From positions 1-8,359 of the forward strand of contig JAKSCN010000158.1 of NCBI GenBank assembly GCA_022360595.1: a stretch of DNA of 8,359 bases, given 5' to 3'. Position 1 is the stretch's first letter; each line of letters begins with the position of its first letter. Below the pieces are notes generated by a model, which was given only the letters and a program-made list of their open reading frames with translations, made no database searches and had not been told where the DNA came from. Shown here piece by piece: positions 1 through 7,079 of this stretch. The position numbers and the translations under genes are program-made. The stretch comes from Chromatiales bacterium (GTDB taxonomy: Bacteria > Pseudomonadota > Gammaproteobacteria > Chromatiales > Chromatiaceae).

Positions 1-420
1 CCCCCCCATGTTCCTAAAGAACATCCAATAGACCCGCCCTTCTCTAGGCTTTTTCTGATTCCTGAGCGGGCCCACTTTTGCGGTATTCTGAATGGTGATG
101 GATTTACCGCTCTTCTGGTGCAACAGAAAGGGGCGAAGCTCTTTGTCAAAGAGTGGTAGTGACTTTTCACCATCGATTACACGATAGCGAAAGTCGATCA
201 TGTGGCCGGCAGCCGACGTGCGTACCGCCACCAGTTCCACCCCCCACTTTTTCATTACCTCCTCTGCGGGGGGAGAGATATTTTTCAACGATCTGGTACT
301 GTCATACCCCACATTGGCGGCTACCGCGGTCACCCCCATCAGTAATCCCGCAATCAGCAGCGCGGAGAGAAAACTTTTTTCAATGGCGTATAGGCTTTTT
401 GCCGTGTTTGTCATTCTCAT
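1..420 (-). CDS. Small membrane-anchored or secreted protein of unknown function, C terminus beyond window
   Basis: The frame has 140 sense codons from the ATG at 420 to the left edge, with no stop. Residues 17-35 (FLSALLIAGLLMGVTAVAA) form a single hydrophobic segment preceded by a short charged N terminus. It could be a signal peptide or an N-terminal membrane anchor that places the rest in the periplasm. The visible exported part contains GHMIDFRYRVIDGEKSLPLF (72-91), then a basic stretch around KVGPLRNQKKP (115-125) and RVYWMFF (129-135). From memory, a family of uncharacterised proteobacterial proteins with a MIDFRYRV-like core sits near multicopper oxidase genes; no defined activity is known to me. 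It follows the cadherin-repeat gene by 60 nt, most of it hairpin, so it may be in the same operon but expressed at a different level. The function is unassigned. Confidence 0.75.
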   Translation of the reverse strand, partial: MRMTNTAKSLYAIEKSFLSALLIAGLLMGVTAVAANVGYDSTRSLKNISPPAEEVMKKWGVELVAVRTSAAGHMIDFRYRVIDGEKSLPLFDKELRPFLLHQKSGKSITIQNTAKVGPLRNQKKPREGRVYWMFFRNMGG

Positions 421-429
421 GGCAGCGTT

Positions 430-433
430 CTCC
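430..433 (-). promoter_or_regulatory. Ribosome binding site of the small membrane/secreted protein gene
   Basis: GGAG on the minus strand lies 9 nt before the ATG at 420. An in-frame ATG at 435 overlaps this site and would add five residues, but it is preceded almost directly by the hairpin and has no purine-rich site. The start at 420 is therefore preferred, and a third in-frame ATG at 414 cannot be excluded. Confidence 0.55.
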
Positions 434-441
434 ATTTATTA

Positions 442-474
442 GCTCACTCACCTGCTGATAGCAGGTGAGTGAGC
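442..474 (-). terminator. Perfect 15-bp hairpin between genes (possible attenuator, processing or stability element)
   Basis: GCTCACTCACCTGCT at 442-456 and its exact complement at 460-474 flank a 3-nt loop, giving an uninterrupted 15-bp stem. It begins 6 nt after the TGA of the cadherin-repeat gene and ends 8 nt before the GGAG of the next gene. On the minus strand the stem is followed by TAATAAATGG, with no T run, and the plus strand has none either. A classic Rho-independent terminator is therefore not supported. Partial termination, RNase-protected 3' end formation, or control of access to the next ribosome binding site are possible roles. Confidence 0.6.
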
Positions 475-480
475 GACCTC

Positions 481-2565
481 TCAGGGTCGGATGACATTGA
501 TCCGAACAGTCACCTCGTTGGATGTTTCACCCGCAAGGTCGGTGACGGTGTAGTTAAACGTATCGGTACCGCGGAAGTTGGTGCGTGGCGTGTACAATAC
601 ACCGTTGTCGACAACCGCTACGCTGCCCCGACGCGTTGTTTGACTGCCGGTCGTGAGGGTAATACGGTCGGCGGTGACATCTCCCGATGGGTTGGCGAGA
701 TTGTTATCAACATCCGTATCATTAGCCACGATATTGATGAAACTGGCCAGGCTGTTCCAAGTAATACTCGCTGGATAATCCTCAACAGCCACCGGCGCTG
801 AGTTACCACTGACAGTGATATCCACAACAGCCAGATCCGTACCGCCATTGCCGTCACTAAGGGTGTATTCAAAGCTGTCTGCACCGGTAAAGCCGATGTT
901 GGGTGTATAGCTGAATGCACCTTGCATATCGATGGTGAGTTGGCCGCTAGTGGGTTCTGTGTTACCAGCGATTGTCAACGCGTCACCCTCCGCATCGCTA
1001 TCAATCCCCATCCCGGTATCGTCAGAGATAACATTACCCGTTACCGCTGTATCGGTAACGGTTGTGTAACTATTATCCGTGGCTACCGGCGCTGTGTTGG
1101 GCGACACAATGTTGATATCGACCCTAGCGGTTACCCCCGACGCCACACCATCTTCGTAGAGTTCATAGATGAAGCTGTCGGTACCGATAACCCCGGCGGC
1201 ATAGGTGAAGGCGCCATCAGGCGACAATGTCACCAGCGGGTTTAATGGCGTTGTCTGAGCCACTGTCAGCAGTTGCTGGTCAGGATCGCTGTCGTTGTCC
1301 AGCACACCCGGCGAAACAACATCGAGCACACCATTGGCGCCTACCTCATAAGTATCCGCAACCGCGATCGGAGCATCCGGCAGGTTATTGACGGTAATGG
1401 TCACTGTCGCCGGCTGCACGCTGTCATAGACACCGTCATTCACTTTGTACTGGAAGCTGTCATCGCCAAAGAAGTTGGTATTGGGGGTGTAATCAAAGCT
1501 GCCGTCAGCGTTCAACGTCACCACACCGTTGGCGGGGTCGGTGGTCAACTGGGCGGTTACATCCGGATCATCGTTTGCCAGTACACCGGGTGCCGTCACG
1601 TTAAGGGTTGTCTCTTCATCAGTAGTGTAGGCATCATCCGCCGCGGCTGGTGCATCCCCTCCCGGTGAAACGGCCAGGGTCAGCATCGCGCCACTGAGCA
1701 TGCGATCCACGATTTTGTGATCACCCGCCTCTGTAGGCTGCCACAGCGCATCGACAGTTTTGCCGGCGGGCAGATGCGCGGAGTACTGCTGACGCGGATA
1801 GGGATAGGCGTTGCCATCTTCGCCAACAACGGCCATATAGCCGCTATTCAACGCCGGCACACGTGAGTCAAGTCCGGCATTCAGCATCCGCAGGGCGGTC
1901 GGCGCAAGGGTGTCGCCCGCCGTAATGGTTGGCGCTATTTGACCATTGATGAGGAAATATTTAGGAGTGTAGTTAAGTGGATTGGCCGCTGCGGGTGGAT
2001 TATGCAGTGACGGGTCCACTTCACTGAACAGCAGTGTGACTTCCTCGCTGGTATTGGCGTAGGTGCCCACTTTAAGCGCACCATAAAGCCCCATGTGGAT
2101 CTGCTTGGCGGGATGAGCACCACTCTGATAGAGAAAGGTGCCGCTATTCAGATTACTCCAGGTATAGACACCGGTGCCTCCGTTAGCAGCCGTGGCGTGC
2201 GTAAAGGATGTAACACGCCGTCTCCCCTGCGCATCCGGCGCACTATACTCTGGCGTGAACGTAGTGGGTTGACCGGGGATGATGATGGATACCGGCTCGG
2301 CCAGGCAGTTGCGCAGATTGATGGTGAGTGAACTCCCGGGTGTTCCGGTCAGCACCGGTGCTGTCGTCCATGCCCCCGGGACAGTCGCACAATCACCTGT
2401 GTCATTAAAAAAGCCCCACATCGTGACCGGCCCGTCTGGCGAGTTCCAGGTCGTCTCGGCTGCCATCAGATCAACAGCCCGTGCTGCCGCGGGCGCCAGG
2501 CTGGTGCCGGCAAGTAGAAGGATCGCCACGTTGATCCGCTTTAAAGTAAAAGCCTTGGGTTTCAT
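481..2565 (-). CDS. Exported protein: copper-ligand-free multicopper oxidase-like domains fused to four cadherin-like (tandem-95 type) repeats
   Basis: The 694-residue protein has a signal peptide (about 1-30, ending APAAARA). Residues about 35-168 and 195-299 resemble the two cupredoxin domains of the preceding gene. Shared marks are PVSIIIPGQ versus KVSMVFPGQ, GTFLYQSGAHPAKQIHMGLYG versus the YHSG segment, LLFSEVDP versus FFLSEMDP, and YFLING versus YFFING. Every copper motif has been lost: the HPFHHHG region is VPALNSG (236-242) and the WHSH region is GDHKIVDRMLSGAM (281-294). Residues about 303-394, 397-487, 491-586 and 589-693 form four repeats, each with a YTPxxxFxGxDSFxYxxxD-type motif (near 359, 454, 553 and 658) and acidic NDxD segments. 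These are typical of calcium-binding cadherin-like/Big_9 repeats of large surface proteins. No cell-wall anchor or secretion signal is seen at the C terminus (VRINVIRP). It is probably a structural or substrate-docking partner of the oxidase subunits rather than an enzyme. AGAGGAG lies 8 nt before the ATG. Confidence 0.85.
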   Translation of the reverse strand: MKPKAFTLKRINVAILLLAGTSLAPAAARAVDLMAAETTWNSPDGPVTMWGFFNDTGDCATVPGAWTTAPVLTGTPGSSLTINLRNCLAEPVSIIIPGQPTTFTPEYSAPDAQGRRRVTSFTHATAANGGTGVYTWSNLNSGTFLYQSGAHPAKQIHMGLYGALKVGTYANTSEEVTLLFSEVDPSLHNPPAAANPLNYTPKYFLINGQIAPTITAGDTLAPTALRMLNAGLDSRVPALNSGYMAVVGEDGNAYPYPRQQYSAHLPAGKTVDALWQPTEAGDHKIVDRMLSGAMLTLAVSPGGDAPAAADDAYTTDEETTLNVTAPGVLANDDPDVTAQLTTDPANGVVTLNADGSFDYTPNTNFFGDDSFQYKVNDGVYDSVQPATVTITVNNLPDAPIAVADTYEVGANGVLDVVSPGVLDNDSDPDQQLLTVAQTTPLNPLVTLSPDGAFTYAAGVIGTDSFIYELYEDGVASGVTARVDINIVSPNTAPVATDNSYTTVTDTAVTGNVISDDTGMGIDSDAEGDALTIAGNTEPTSGQLTIDMQGAFSYTPNIGFTGADSFEYTLSDGNGGTDLAVVDITVSGNSAPVAVEDYPASITWNSLASFINIVANDTDVDNNLANPSGDVTADRITLTTGSQTTRRGSVAVVDNGVLYTPRTNFRGTDTFNYTVTDLAGETSNEVTVRINVIRP
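739..1656 (-). repeat. Coding tandem repeats (first three of four cadherin-like units)
   Basis: Residues about 303-586 of the encoded protein form three successive units of roughly 90-100 residues; the fourth unit continues towards 485. Each unit starts with an (A)PxAxxDxY-type strand (PAAADDAY, PIAVADTYEV, PVATDNSY; the fourth has PVAVEDYP), contains an NDxD or related acidic turn, and ends with a GxDSFxYxxxDG strand. The repetition is at protein level. The DNA copies are diverged, so recent slippage duplication is not indicated. Boundaries are approximate. Confidence 0.6.
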
Positions 2566-2573
2566 TGTCGCCT

Positions 2574-2580
2574 CTCCTCT
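2574..2580 (-). promoter_or_regulatory. Ribosome binding site of the cadherin-repeat gene
   Basis: AGAGGAG on the minus strand lies 8 nt before the ATG at 2565, within the 17-nt gap that follows the TGA of the second multicopper gene. It supports this start and an operon arrangement. Confidence 0.75.
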
Positions 2581-2582
2581 GC

Positions 2583-3947
2583 TCAGTCGTCCAACGGCAC
2601 GTTATACGACTCGATAATCATCATGGTGAGCATGCCGCCAGGAAAAATATCGTAGTTCGTCAGTTCGCGCTCTGTGTGTGAGTGCCACATGTATACAAAG
2701 CCACCATTAGGGTTCAGTCCCCCTTCACCCGGTGGCAAAGAACCGAGTGTCCCTAAGTAAGGACTGCCAGACCACCAACCACCAAAGGTGGTGTCTGCTT
2801 GCGAAGGAAGGACGACAGGGATCTCTTTCCCATGATCGGCGCACCACTCATGGGTGGTTGGATCAAAACCATCCGGCCCGGGGGTACAACTGTGCGCAAA
2901 CTCGGGACCGGCCGCCGGTGTTCCGTAGATATCCCAGCCAAGCCCTTTACCAGTCCATTGAAAAATACCGTCCAGCGTCTGCCCAGGTACGGAGGGCATG
3001 GTGAAGACCGAGTAAGCGAGATCGGGCCCTGCACCCGCTGTGCTCTCCAGCAGGCGTCCATCCTGGGCGATGATCTGTGCATGATTGCCGTGATGATGGA
3101 ACGGATGCAGGGTTCTTCCACCATTGATGACACGCATCAAGATTCTTTCACCAGGATGCATCCTGGGCAGCGAATTGTAGGGCTGGGTCGGCATCCAACC
3201 GATGTAGGGTTCCTGAAACACATCGGGCGCGGTACGGCCGTTAATAAAGAAGTAGTTGGACACATAGCCATCCAGAAACGCTTGGGGCACTGAACCATCC
3301 ACTTCCACGGTCTCGTGAATGCGCGGGTCCATTTCACTGAGAAAGAAGAGAAACTCGCGATCATAGGCGGTATCGGGATGGCCATAGGCTGTGGGCGCAT
3401 TGGGGTCGAAACCGCTGGGCCTCACAATGATGGCGCCGGTCAACCCCATCTCCACCTGAAGCTCCGGTTTGGTGCCGCTATGGTAGGTAAAGGTCCCCGG
3501 CTTGTCGGCGGTAAATGTGTAGGTGACACTTTGTGATTCATCCGTATTCGTTGACGATGGATCATCCTGTACAGCCTCCTGGGTCAAGACGCCGGTCACA
3601 CCACCTGTCGTCGTCACCGTTTGCCCCGGAAAGACCATTGAGACCTTACCCGCCGAGACCGGCAGTTCATTGTTCAATGTGATGGTGACGGTATCACCCT
3701 GATTGACAATCATGGTCGGTCCGGGATACTGAGCCCGGCCGTTGTTGGAGCCGGCATCATCGGCGTACCCCCATAGCTGCAGACTGCCTCCATCCGCTGT
3801 GGAGATATGATCGACCTTGGCGGTAAAACTGAATGTGGGCCCGGCTATCCCCTTTATCGCCGCATGGGACGGCGACAGGGATATACCCATCAACACTCCC
3901 GTGAATAAGGCGGACGCCCCGATAGATTGACGTAATCTCTTTTTCAT
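2583..3947 (-). CDS. Exported two-domain multicopper oxidase-like protein with trinuclear half-site but no type 1 cysteine
   Basis: The 454-residue protein has a clear signal peptide (about 1-29, ending SPSHAA). Domain 1 (about 35-180; YPGPTMIVNQGDTVTITL at 74-91) has the cupredoxin pattern, but the usual HxHG is replaced by SMVFPGQ (103-109) and the HxH by YHSG (155-158). Domain 2 (about 230-445; NYFFINGRTAPD) carries HPFHHHG (281-287) and WHSH (421-424) followed by FPGGM. His284, His286, His422 and His424 fit a half trinuclear site. Serine 423 replaces the type 1 Cys, so no type 1 centre can form here. A loop of roughly 85 residues between the two motifs holds two Cys (354 and 369) and Gly/Pro-rich sequence. 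The copper motifs are complementary to those of the gene 21 nt upstream, which suggests that the two products assemble into one oxidase. The start has TAGGAG 7 nt upstream, and the stop is TGA. Confidence 0.88.
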   Translation of the reverse strand: MKKRLRQSIGASALFTGVLMGISLSPSHAAIKGIAGPTFSFTAKVDHISTADGGSLQLWGYADDAGSNNGRAQYPGPTMIVNQGDTVTITLNNELPVSAGKVSMVFPGQTVTTTGGVTGVLTQEAVQDDPSSTNTDESQSVTYTFTADKPGTFTYHSGTKPELQVEMGLTGAIIVRPSGFDPNAPTAYGHPDTAYDREFLFFLSEMDPRIHETVEVDGSVPQAFLDGYVSNYFFINGRTAPDVFQEPYIGWMPTQPYNSLPRMHPGERILMRVINGGRTLHPFHHHGNHAQIIAQDGRLLESTAGAGPDLAYSVFTMPSVPGQTLDGIFQWTGKGLGWDIYGTPAAGPEFAHSCTPGPDGFDPTTHEWCADHGKEIPVVLPSQADTTFGGWWSGSPYLGTLGSLPPGEGGLNPNGGFVYMWHSHTERELTNYDIFPGGMLTMMIIESYNVPLDD

Positions 3948-3954
3948 GTTCGCT

Positions 3955-3960
3955 CTCCTA
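3955..3960 (-). promoter_or_regulatory. Ribosome binding site of the second multicopper gene
   Basis: TAGGAG on the minus strand lies 7 nt before the ATG at 3947, inside the 21-nt gap after the TAA of the upstream multicopper gene. The tight spacing supports a shared transcript and fixes the start. Confidence 0.75.
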
Positions 3961-3968
3961 CCTCTTTT

Positions 3969-5285
3969 TTAATTAATGCGTATCTCGGTCATCATGCCGC
4001 CATACTCCTCTTCACCATTGCTGAGGTAGTTGAGATTTGCCGCATAGAGAAAAAATGTGTCGCCACTTGAGGTGCCGGTTGTATCGAGAATCACATCGTA
4101 GGATTCACCACCACCGAGGGTCACCGAGTTGGTTGTGTAGTAGAGACTCTTACCATCGGGACCACGCAACAACTTTGCGTCTTTCCCGACAACCTGCATC
4201 GGCAAGCCAAGACTCTGCAACGTATAGAAGCGGGTAATGTTGAGATTGGAAATACGCAACAGCACCCGCTGCCCCGGATCGGCTGTCACCAGGGAACTGA
4301 CCGCCTGGCTGGTCTTCAGGTTTGCCGCCGGGTTGGTAAAGTTCGCACCACTGCCTTCCGCTGGCGGAAAGGTATTGAATGCATTTGGATTTTTGCCCTG
4401 CTCGCGGGGATCAACCGTATCGGGATAACCACGCCCATTGATCATGGGGTAGTCATCCTTCATCAGCGCAAAGGGTAGAGGCTGGACATTTTCGCTCGCC
4501 GCATGAAAAGCGCTGTCAAATGAACCCACCTGAATCGGATAGTCAACATCGTAGCCGGTTGAGCCATCACCGTCGTTATAGGCAAAGCGGTTGTAATGCT
4601 TGCCACTGCCGGAGGGGTACTCGATCAGCGTGCCATCCTGATCCGGTCTGACATACAGATTGCCCAGCATCCCCATCTGCATATGCTCTGCCGCTTCCAC
4701 ATGACAGTGGTACATGTAGGTGCCGGGATCATTGAACTTGTAGTAGTAGGTCAGGCTGGCATTCATATTGATCGAGACAGAGGCCTCGGGAATGCCGTCA
4801 AATACATAACCGGCTTCCGGGAAACCGTGTACATGCACCGAGTGCGGATCGAACAGATCGGGGCGCATCATCATGCCGATGTTGGTCAGGGTAAGGTACA
4901 GCTCATCACCCTCGTTCACATCGATGGTTGGCGCGGGCCACTGGGCAGCCAGTATGCCCGCCTCGAACACCGCCTCTTTCTGGAACTGGCGCCTGGTCGG
5001 CAGCCCCGTGAGATCTGAAAAGCCAAAGATATAACTACTGGTGCCATCGGCCATTCTGGCGTAACCGTCGCTGGCGCCCAGATGCATGCACTTCAAATGC
5101 TCTATCTGCTCTTGGGTATAACCTTGATTGGTCAGTTGCAGTTTGTCGCCGTTATTCAGTGTCGCGTTCTGGTTTCTATCACCAGGACACTGCACTAGTA
5201 TGGCCGCTATCAGATCACCAGAACCAAAAGTCATCATACTGGCGGCCAATGGCAATAGCGCTTTCGTGAATAGTCTCTTTTTCAT
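3969..5285 (-). CDS. Exported two-domain multicopper oxidase-like protein carrying the type 1 copper site (MofA/OmpB-like N-terminal type)
   Basis: The 438-residue protein starts with a basic-hydrophobic signal peptide (about residues 1-28), so it is periplasmic or secreted. Cupredoxin domain 1 (about 100-215) holds HSVHVHG (148-154) and YHCH followed by EHMQMGM (192-206). His148, Cys194, His201 and Met206 fit type 1 copper ligands. His151, His153, His193 and His195 fit half of a trinuclear copper centre. Domain 2 (about 245-438; GRGYPDT, ISNLNITRFYTLQSLGLP, EEEYGGMMTEI) has the fold signature but none of the HxH copper motifs. By itself it therefore lacks four of the eight trinuclear histidines, and the next gene has them. 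Multicopper oxidases couple one-electron substrate oxidation to O2 reduction; the substrate is unknown here. ATG at 5285 is chosen for its 8-nt spacing to AAAGGAG. A GTG one codon upstream (5288) is the alternative. Two-domain nitrite reductase is less likely because of the HCH motif. Confidence 0.88.
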   Translation of the reverse strand: MKKRLFTKALLPLAASMMTFGSGDLIAAILVQCPGDRNQNATLNNGDKLQLTNQGYTQEQIEHLKCMHLGASDGYARMADGTSSYIFGFSDLTGLPTRRQFQKEAVFEAGILAAQWPAPTIDVNEGDELYLTLTNIGMMMRPDLFDPHSVHVHGFPEAGYVFDGIPEASVSINMNASLTYYYKFNDPGTYMYHCHVEAAEHMQMGMLGNLYVRPDQDGTLIEYPSGSGKHYNRFAYNDGDGSTGYDVDYPIQVGSFDSAFHAASENVQPLPFALMKDDYPMINGRGYPDTVDPREQGKNPNAFNTFPPAEGSGANFTNPAANLKTSQAVSSLVTADPGQRVLLRISNLNITRFYTLQSLGLPMQVVGKDAKLLRGPDGKSLYYTTNSVTLGGGESYDVILDTTGTSSGDTFFLYAANLNYLSNGEEEYGGMMTEIRIN

Positions 5286-5293
5286 CACCTATG

Positions 5294-5300
5294 CTCCTTT
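5294..5300 (-). promoter_or_regulatory. Ribosome binding site of the first multicopper gene
   Basis: The minus strand reads AAAGGAG here, 8 nt before the ATG at 5285 and 5 nt before an in-frame GTG at 5288. The spacing favours the ATG but does not exclude the GTG. The site lies wholly in the 30-nt gap after the TAA of the beta-helix frame, so this gene can be translated independently of the interrupted gene upstream. Confidence 0.75.
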
Positions 5301-5315
5301 CTCATCGGCCTCTGA

Positions 5316-7037
5316 TTACAGATACTCATCCGCACCAATATCATTGGTGGAGCCTTGTGGCCTTAGGTCGCCGTCGATGTCATCGGGTGTGGCAGAGGTT
5401 GAACCATCGACCGCGGGTGAGTTGGATTGAATGTGGTAATCACCACGCAGGGTCACACCGTCACTCAACGTTTGAGTTAATGGGCCATAGCGGAGGCGGA
5501 TGAAGTTGCCGCCTTCATCCATGGCCGGTGGTGCAGTAATAGCCGTGGTTGTTTCAGGCAGGAAGATGGTTGTGTCACGGTTACCATTCACGTACTCCGA
5601 AACAAACTGCGGATCAGCGCCACCTGTCTGCAGACAATTCGAACAAGTCAGGTTGCCGGCTGTACCGATTACCGCCAGGTCGCTGTAGACTTCGGCATTG
5701 CCACCAGTACAGGCCAGGCCCACATTGCCACTGATATCTGGGCACAGGCCGCTCTTTGAACCATCATTGGCAATCATCCAGTAGAACATACGGTTCTGCC
5801 ATATGATGTTGTCGCTCAATACAGGATCAGAGAACGCAGGCTCACCGGCCGGCAGGAAGTTTTGCAACTCCAGACTATGGGCGCGTGAGACAACACCCGC
5901 ACCGGCTTGAGGGTTCGACTGCGAAGGAACGCCTGGGGTAAAGGTCTCTTTGGCGACGGAGGCGTTATCGTTATTGGCAATCGTGTTGTTAACGATGGTC
6001 GCGCGCAGTGCATCCTGCAGTGAGATACCCGCACCGGACAGCGCCGATACATTGTTGACGATCACGTTGTTGGTGATATCAATATGGTTCCACTGACTTT
6101 CAGGCCTGTAGGTAGTATTTGAGCGCAACATATCCTGCCCGTTGACACGGCTGGTGCGGATACCCGCGCCGTCGCCCGCGCCGGACGAGTTGCCTTTAAT
6201 CAGATTGCGAAGAATACTGACCGAGCCAGACCCTTCGGTCAGACTTCTGTAACGGTCGCGCTCGCACGCCTGGTCACCAGCCGCGCAACCTTCCGGCGCA
6301 GCGCCTGCCACGAGAATGCCCGCGCCATTCACAGTGATCTGTTGATTAAAGTTTTCGTTGAAAATGACAGTATTGTCCGCGATCAGTCCATTATTGCTTC
6401 TACCGTAGTGGGCAATACCGGCGCCATGACCACTGGTGAAATTGCCGCATACAAAGTTGCTCGTTACCTGATAGTTATCAGTACCCTTACCGATAGTGAT
6501 ACCGCCGCCGGCAATGTCGAGTCCGCCATTTTCAACGACTTGGTTGTGGTGCAGTTTGAGATAGTCATTTTGCGAGTCGGTTGGTCTCACGCGAACACCC
6601 ACCTCTTGCATCACCACTGTATGACCACTGCGGATACCGCCACCATAAAAGCCGGTGTTATTGGTAATTCGGTTGTTGGAGACTTCAAGGTACTTGGCAT
6701 AACCGTTGACCACGATACCGCCACCGGTGTCTGCACCACTGATGGTAAATCCATCGATAAGCGCACCACGGTTGCGACCCAGTGAGAAGCGGTTGGGGCC
6801 ACTGCTTCTGGCCAGCACCAAGACACCCGCGCCCTCTTCATTGAACAGGGCGTCGGGTTCGATACCGCCAAACCCGGCTTCCTGACCTGGTAGCAGACTC
6901 ACCTGATTACTGGTAATAAGGGCTTCTAGATGATCGCGCCACACCTGCAGTTTTTCAGGTGGCGTTTTAATGGCATCGATATGGGTGGAACCTTCCCCCC
7001 AACCTTGCAGTTGTACCGGTTTCCACATGATGACCAT
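5316..7037 (-). CDS. Right-handed parallel beta-helix (choice-of-anchor Q-like) protein, probably the C-terminal part of the preceding gene
   Basis: The 573-codon frame from the ATG at 7037 has no signal peptide and no good ribosome binding site, and it starts inside the first beta-helix strand (PGVYNE-MVIMWKPVQLQGWG). Gly/Asn-rich PbH1-type rungs run through about residues 90-415, for example NNRITNNTGFYGGGI (121-135), GGLDIAGGGITIG (171-183), HGAGIAHYG (204-212), GDGAGI (288-293) and TNNVIVNN (322-329). The C terminus (SPAVDGS, DIDGDLRPQ, DIGADEYL) is the typical end of choice-of-anchor Q beta-helix proteins. Cys pairs lie at 251/258, 432/443 and 465/468 (CSNC), which suggests oxidised folding outside the cytoplasm. 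Such folds act as polysaccharide-active enzymes or surface adhesins. No catalytic triad is recognisable, so the function is unassigned. It ends with TAA, 30 nt before the ATG of the first multicopper gene. Because translation depends on passing or restarting after the TGA at 7082-7080, it may be a broken gene fragment. Confidence 0.8.
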   Translation of the reverse strand: MVIMWKPVQLQGWGEGSTHIDAIKTPPEKLQVWRDHLEALITSNQVSLLPGQEAGFGGIEPDALFNEEGAGVLVLARSSGPNRFSLGRNRGALIDGFTISGADTGGGIVVNGYAKYLEVSNNRITNNTGFYGGGIRSGHTVVMQEVGVRVRPTDSQNDYLKLHHNQVVENGGLDIAGGGITIGKGTDNYQVTSNFVCGNFTSGHGAGIAHYGRSNNGLIADNTVIFNENFNQQITVNGAGILVAGAAPEGCAAGDQACERDRYRSLTEGSGSVSILRNLIKGNSSGAGDGAGIRTSRVNGQDMLRSNTTYRPESQWNHIDITNNVIVNNVSALSGAGISLQDALRATIVNNTIANNDNASVAKETFTPGVPSQSNPQAGAGVVSRAHSLELQNFLPAGEPAFSDPVLSDNIIWQNRMFYWMIANDGSKSGLCPDISGNVGLACTGGNAEVYSDLAVIGTAGNLTCSNCLQTGGADPQFVSEYVNGNRDTTIFLPETTTAITAPPAMDEGGNFIRLRYGPLTQTLSDGVTLRGDYHIQSNSPAVDGSTSATPDDIDGDLRPQGSTNDIGADEYL

Positions 7038-7079
7038 CTCATTGTAGACACCTGGCGGTACAAGAATCAGATCGTTGGG

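Noticed and set aside
1..22. C7 run and short GTTC...GAAC inverted repeat at the left edge
   Set aside because: They fall inside the open frame of the partial gene. The inverted repeat is only 4 bp, and the edge truncation prevents judging a slippage role.
128..148. Small inverted repeat CTCTTT-GTC-AAAGAG
   Set aside because: A 6-bp stem within coding sequence, expected by chance, with no associated signal.
442..474. Rho-independent terminator on either strand
   Set aside because: The stem is strong, but neither side is followed by a T-rich run, so the standard definition is not met. It is kept as a hairpin of uncertain role.
469..1668. Open plus-strand frames of 100-130 codons opposite the cadherin-repeat gene
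   Set aside because: They lie wholly antisense to a long, domain-rich gene, have no ribosome binding sites or recognisable motifs, and are explained as shadows of the minus-strand reading.
2732..3536. Open plus-strand frames opposite the second multicopper gene
   Set aside because: Antisense to a gene with clear copper motifs, with no family resemblance in the translations.
5286..5288. GTG start for the first multicopper gene
   Set aside because: It is in frame and 5 nt from AAAGGAG, but the adjacent ATG at 5285 has 8-nt spacing and gives an MKKRL start like that of the next gene. The difference is one residue.
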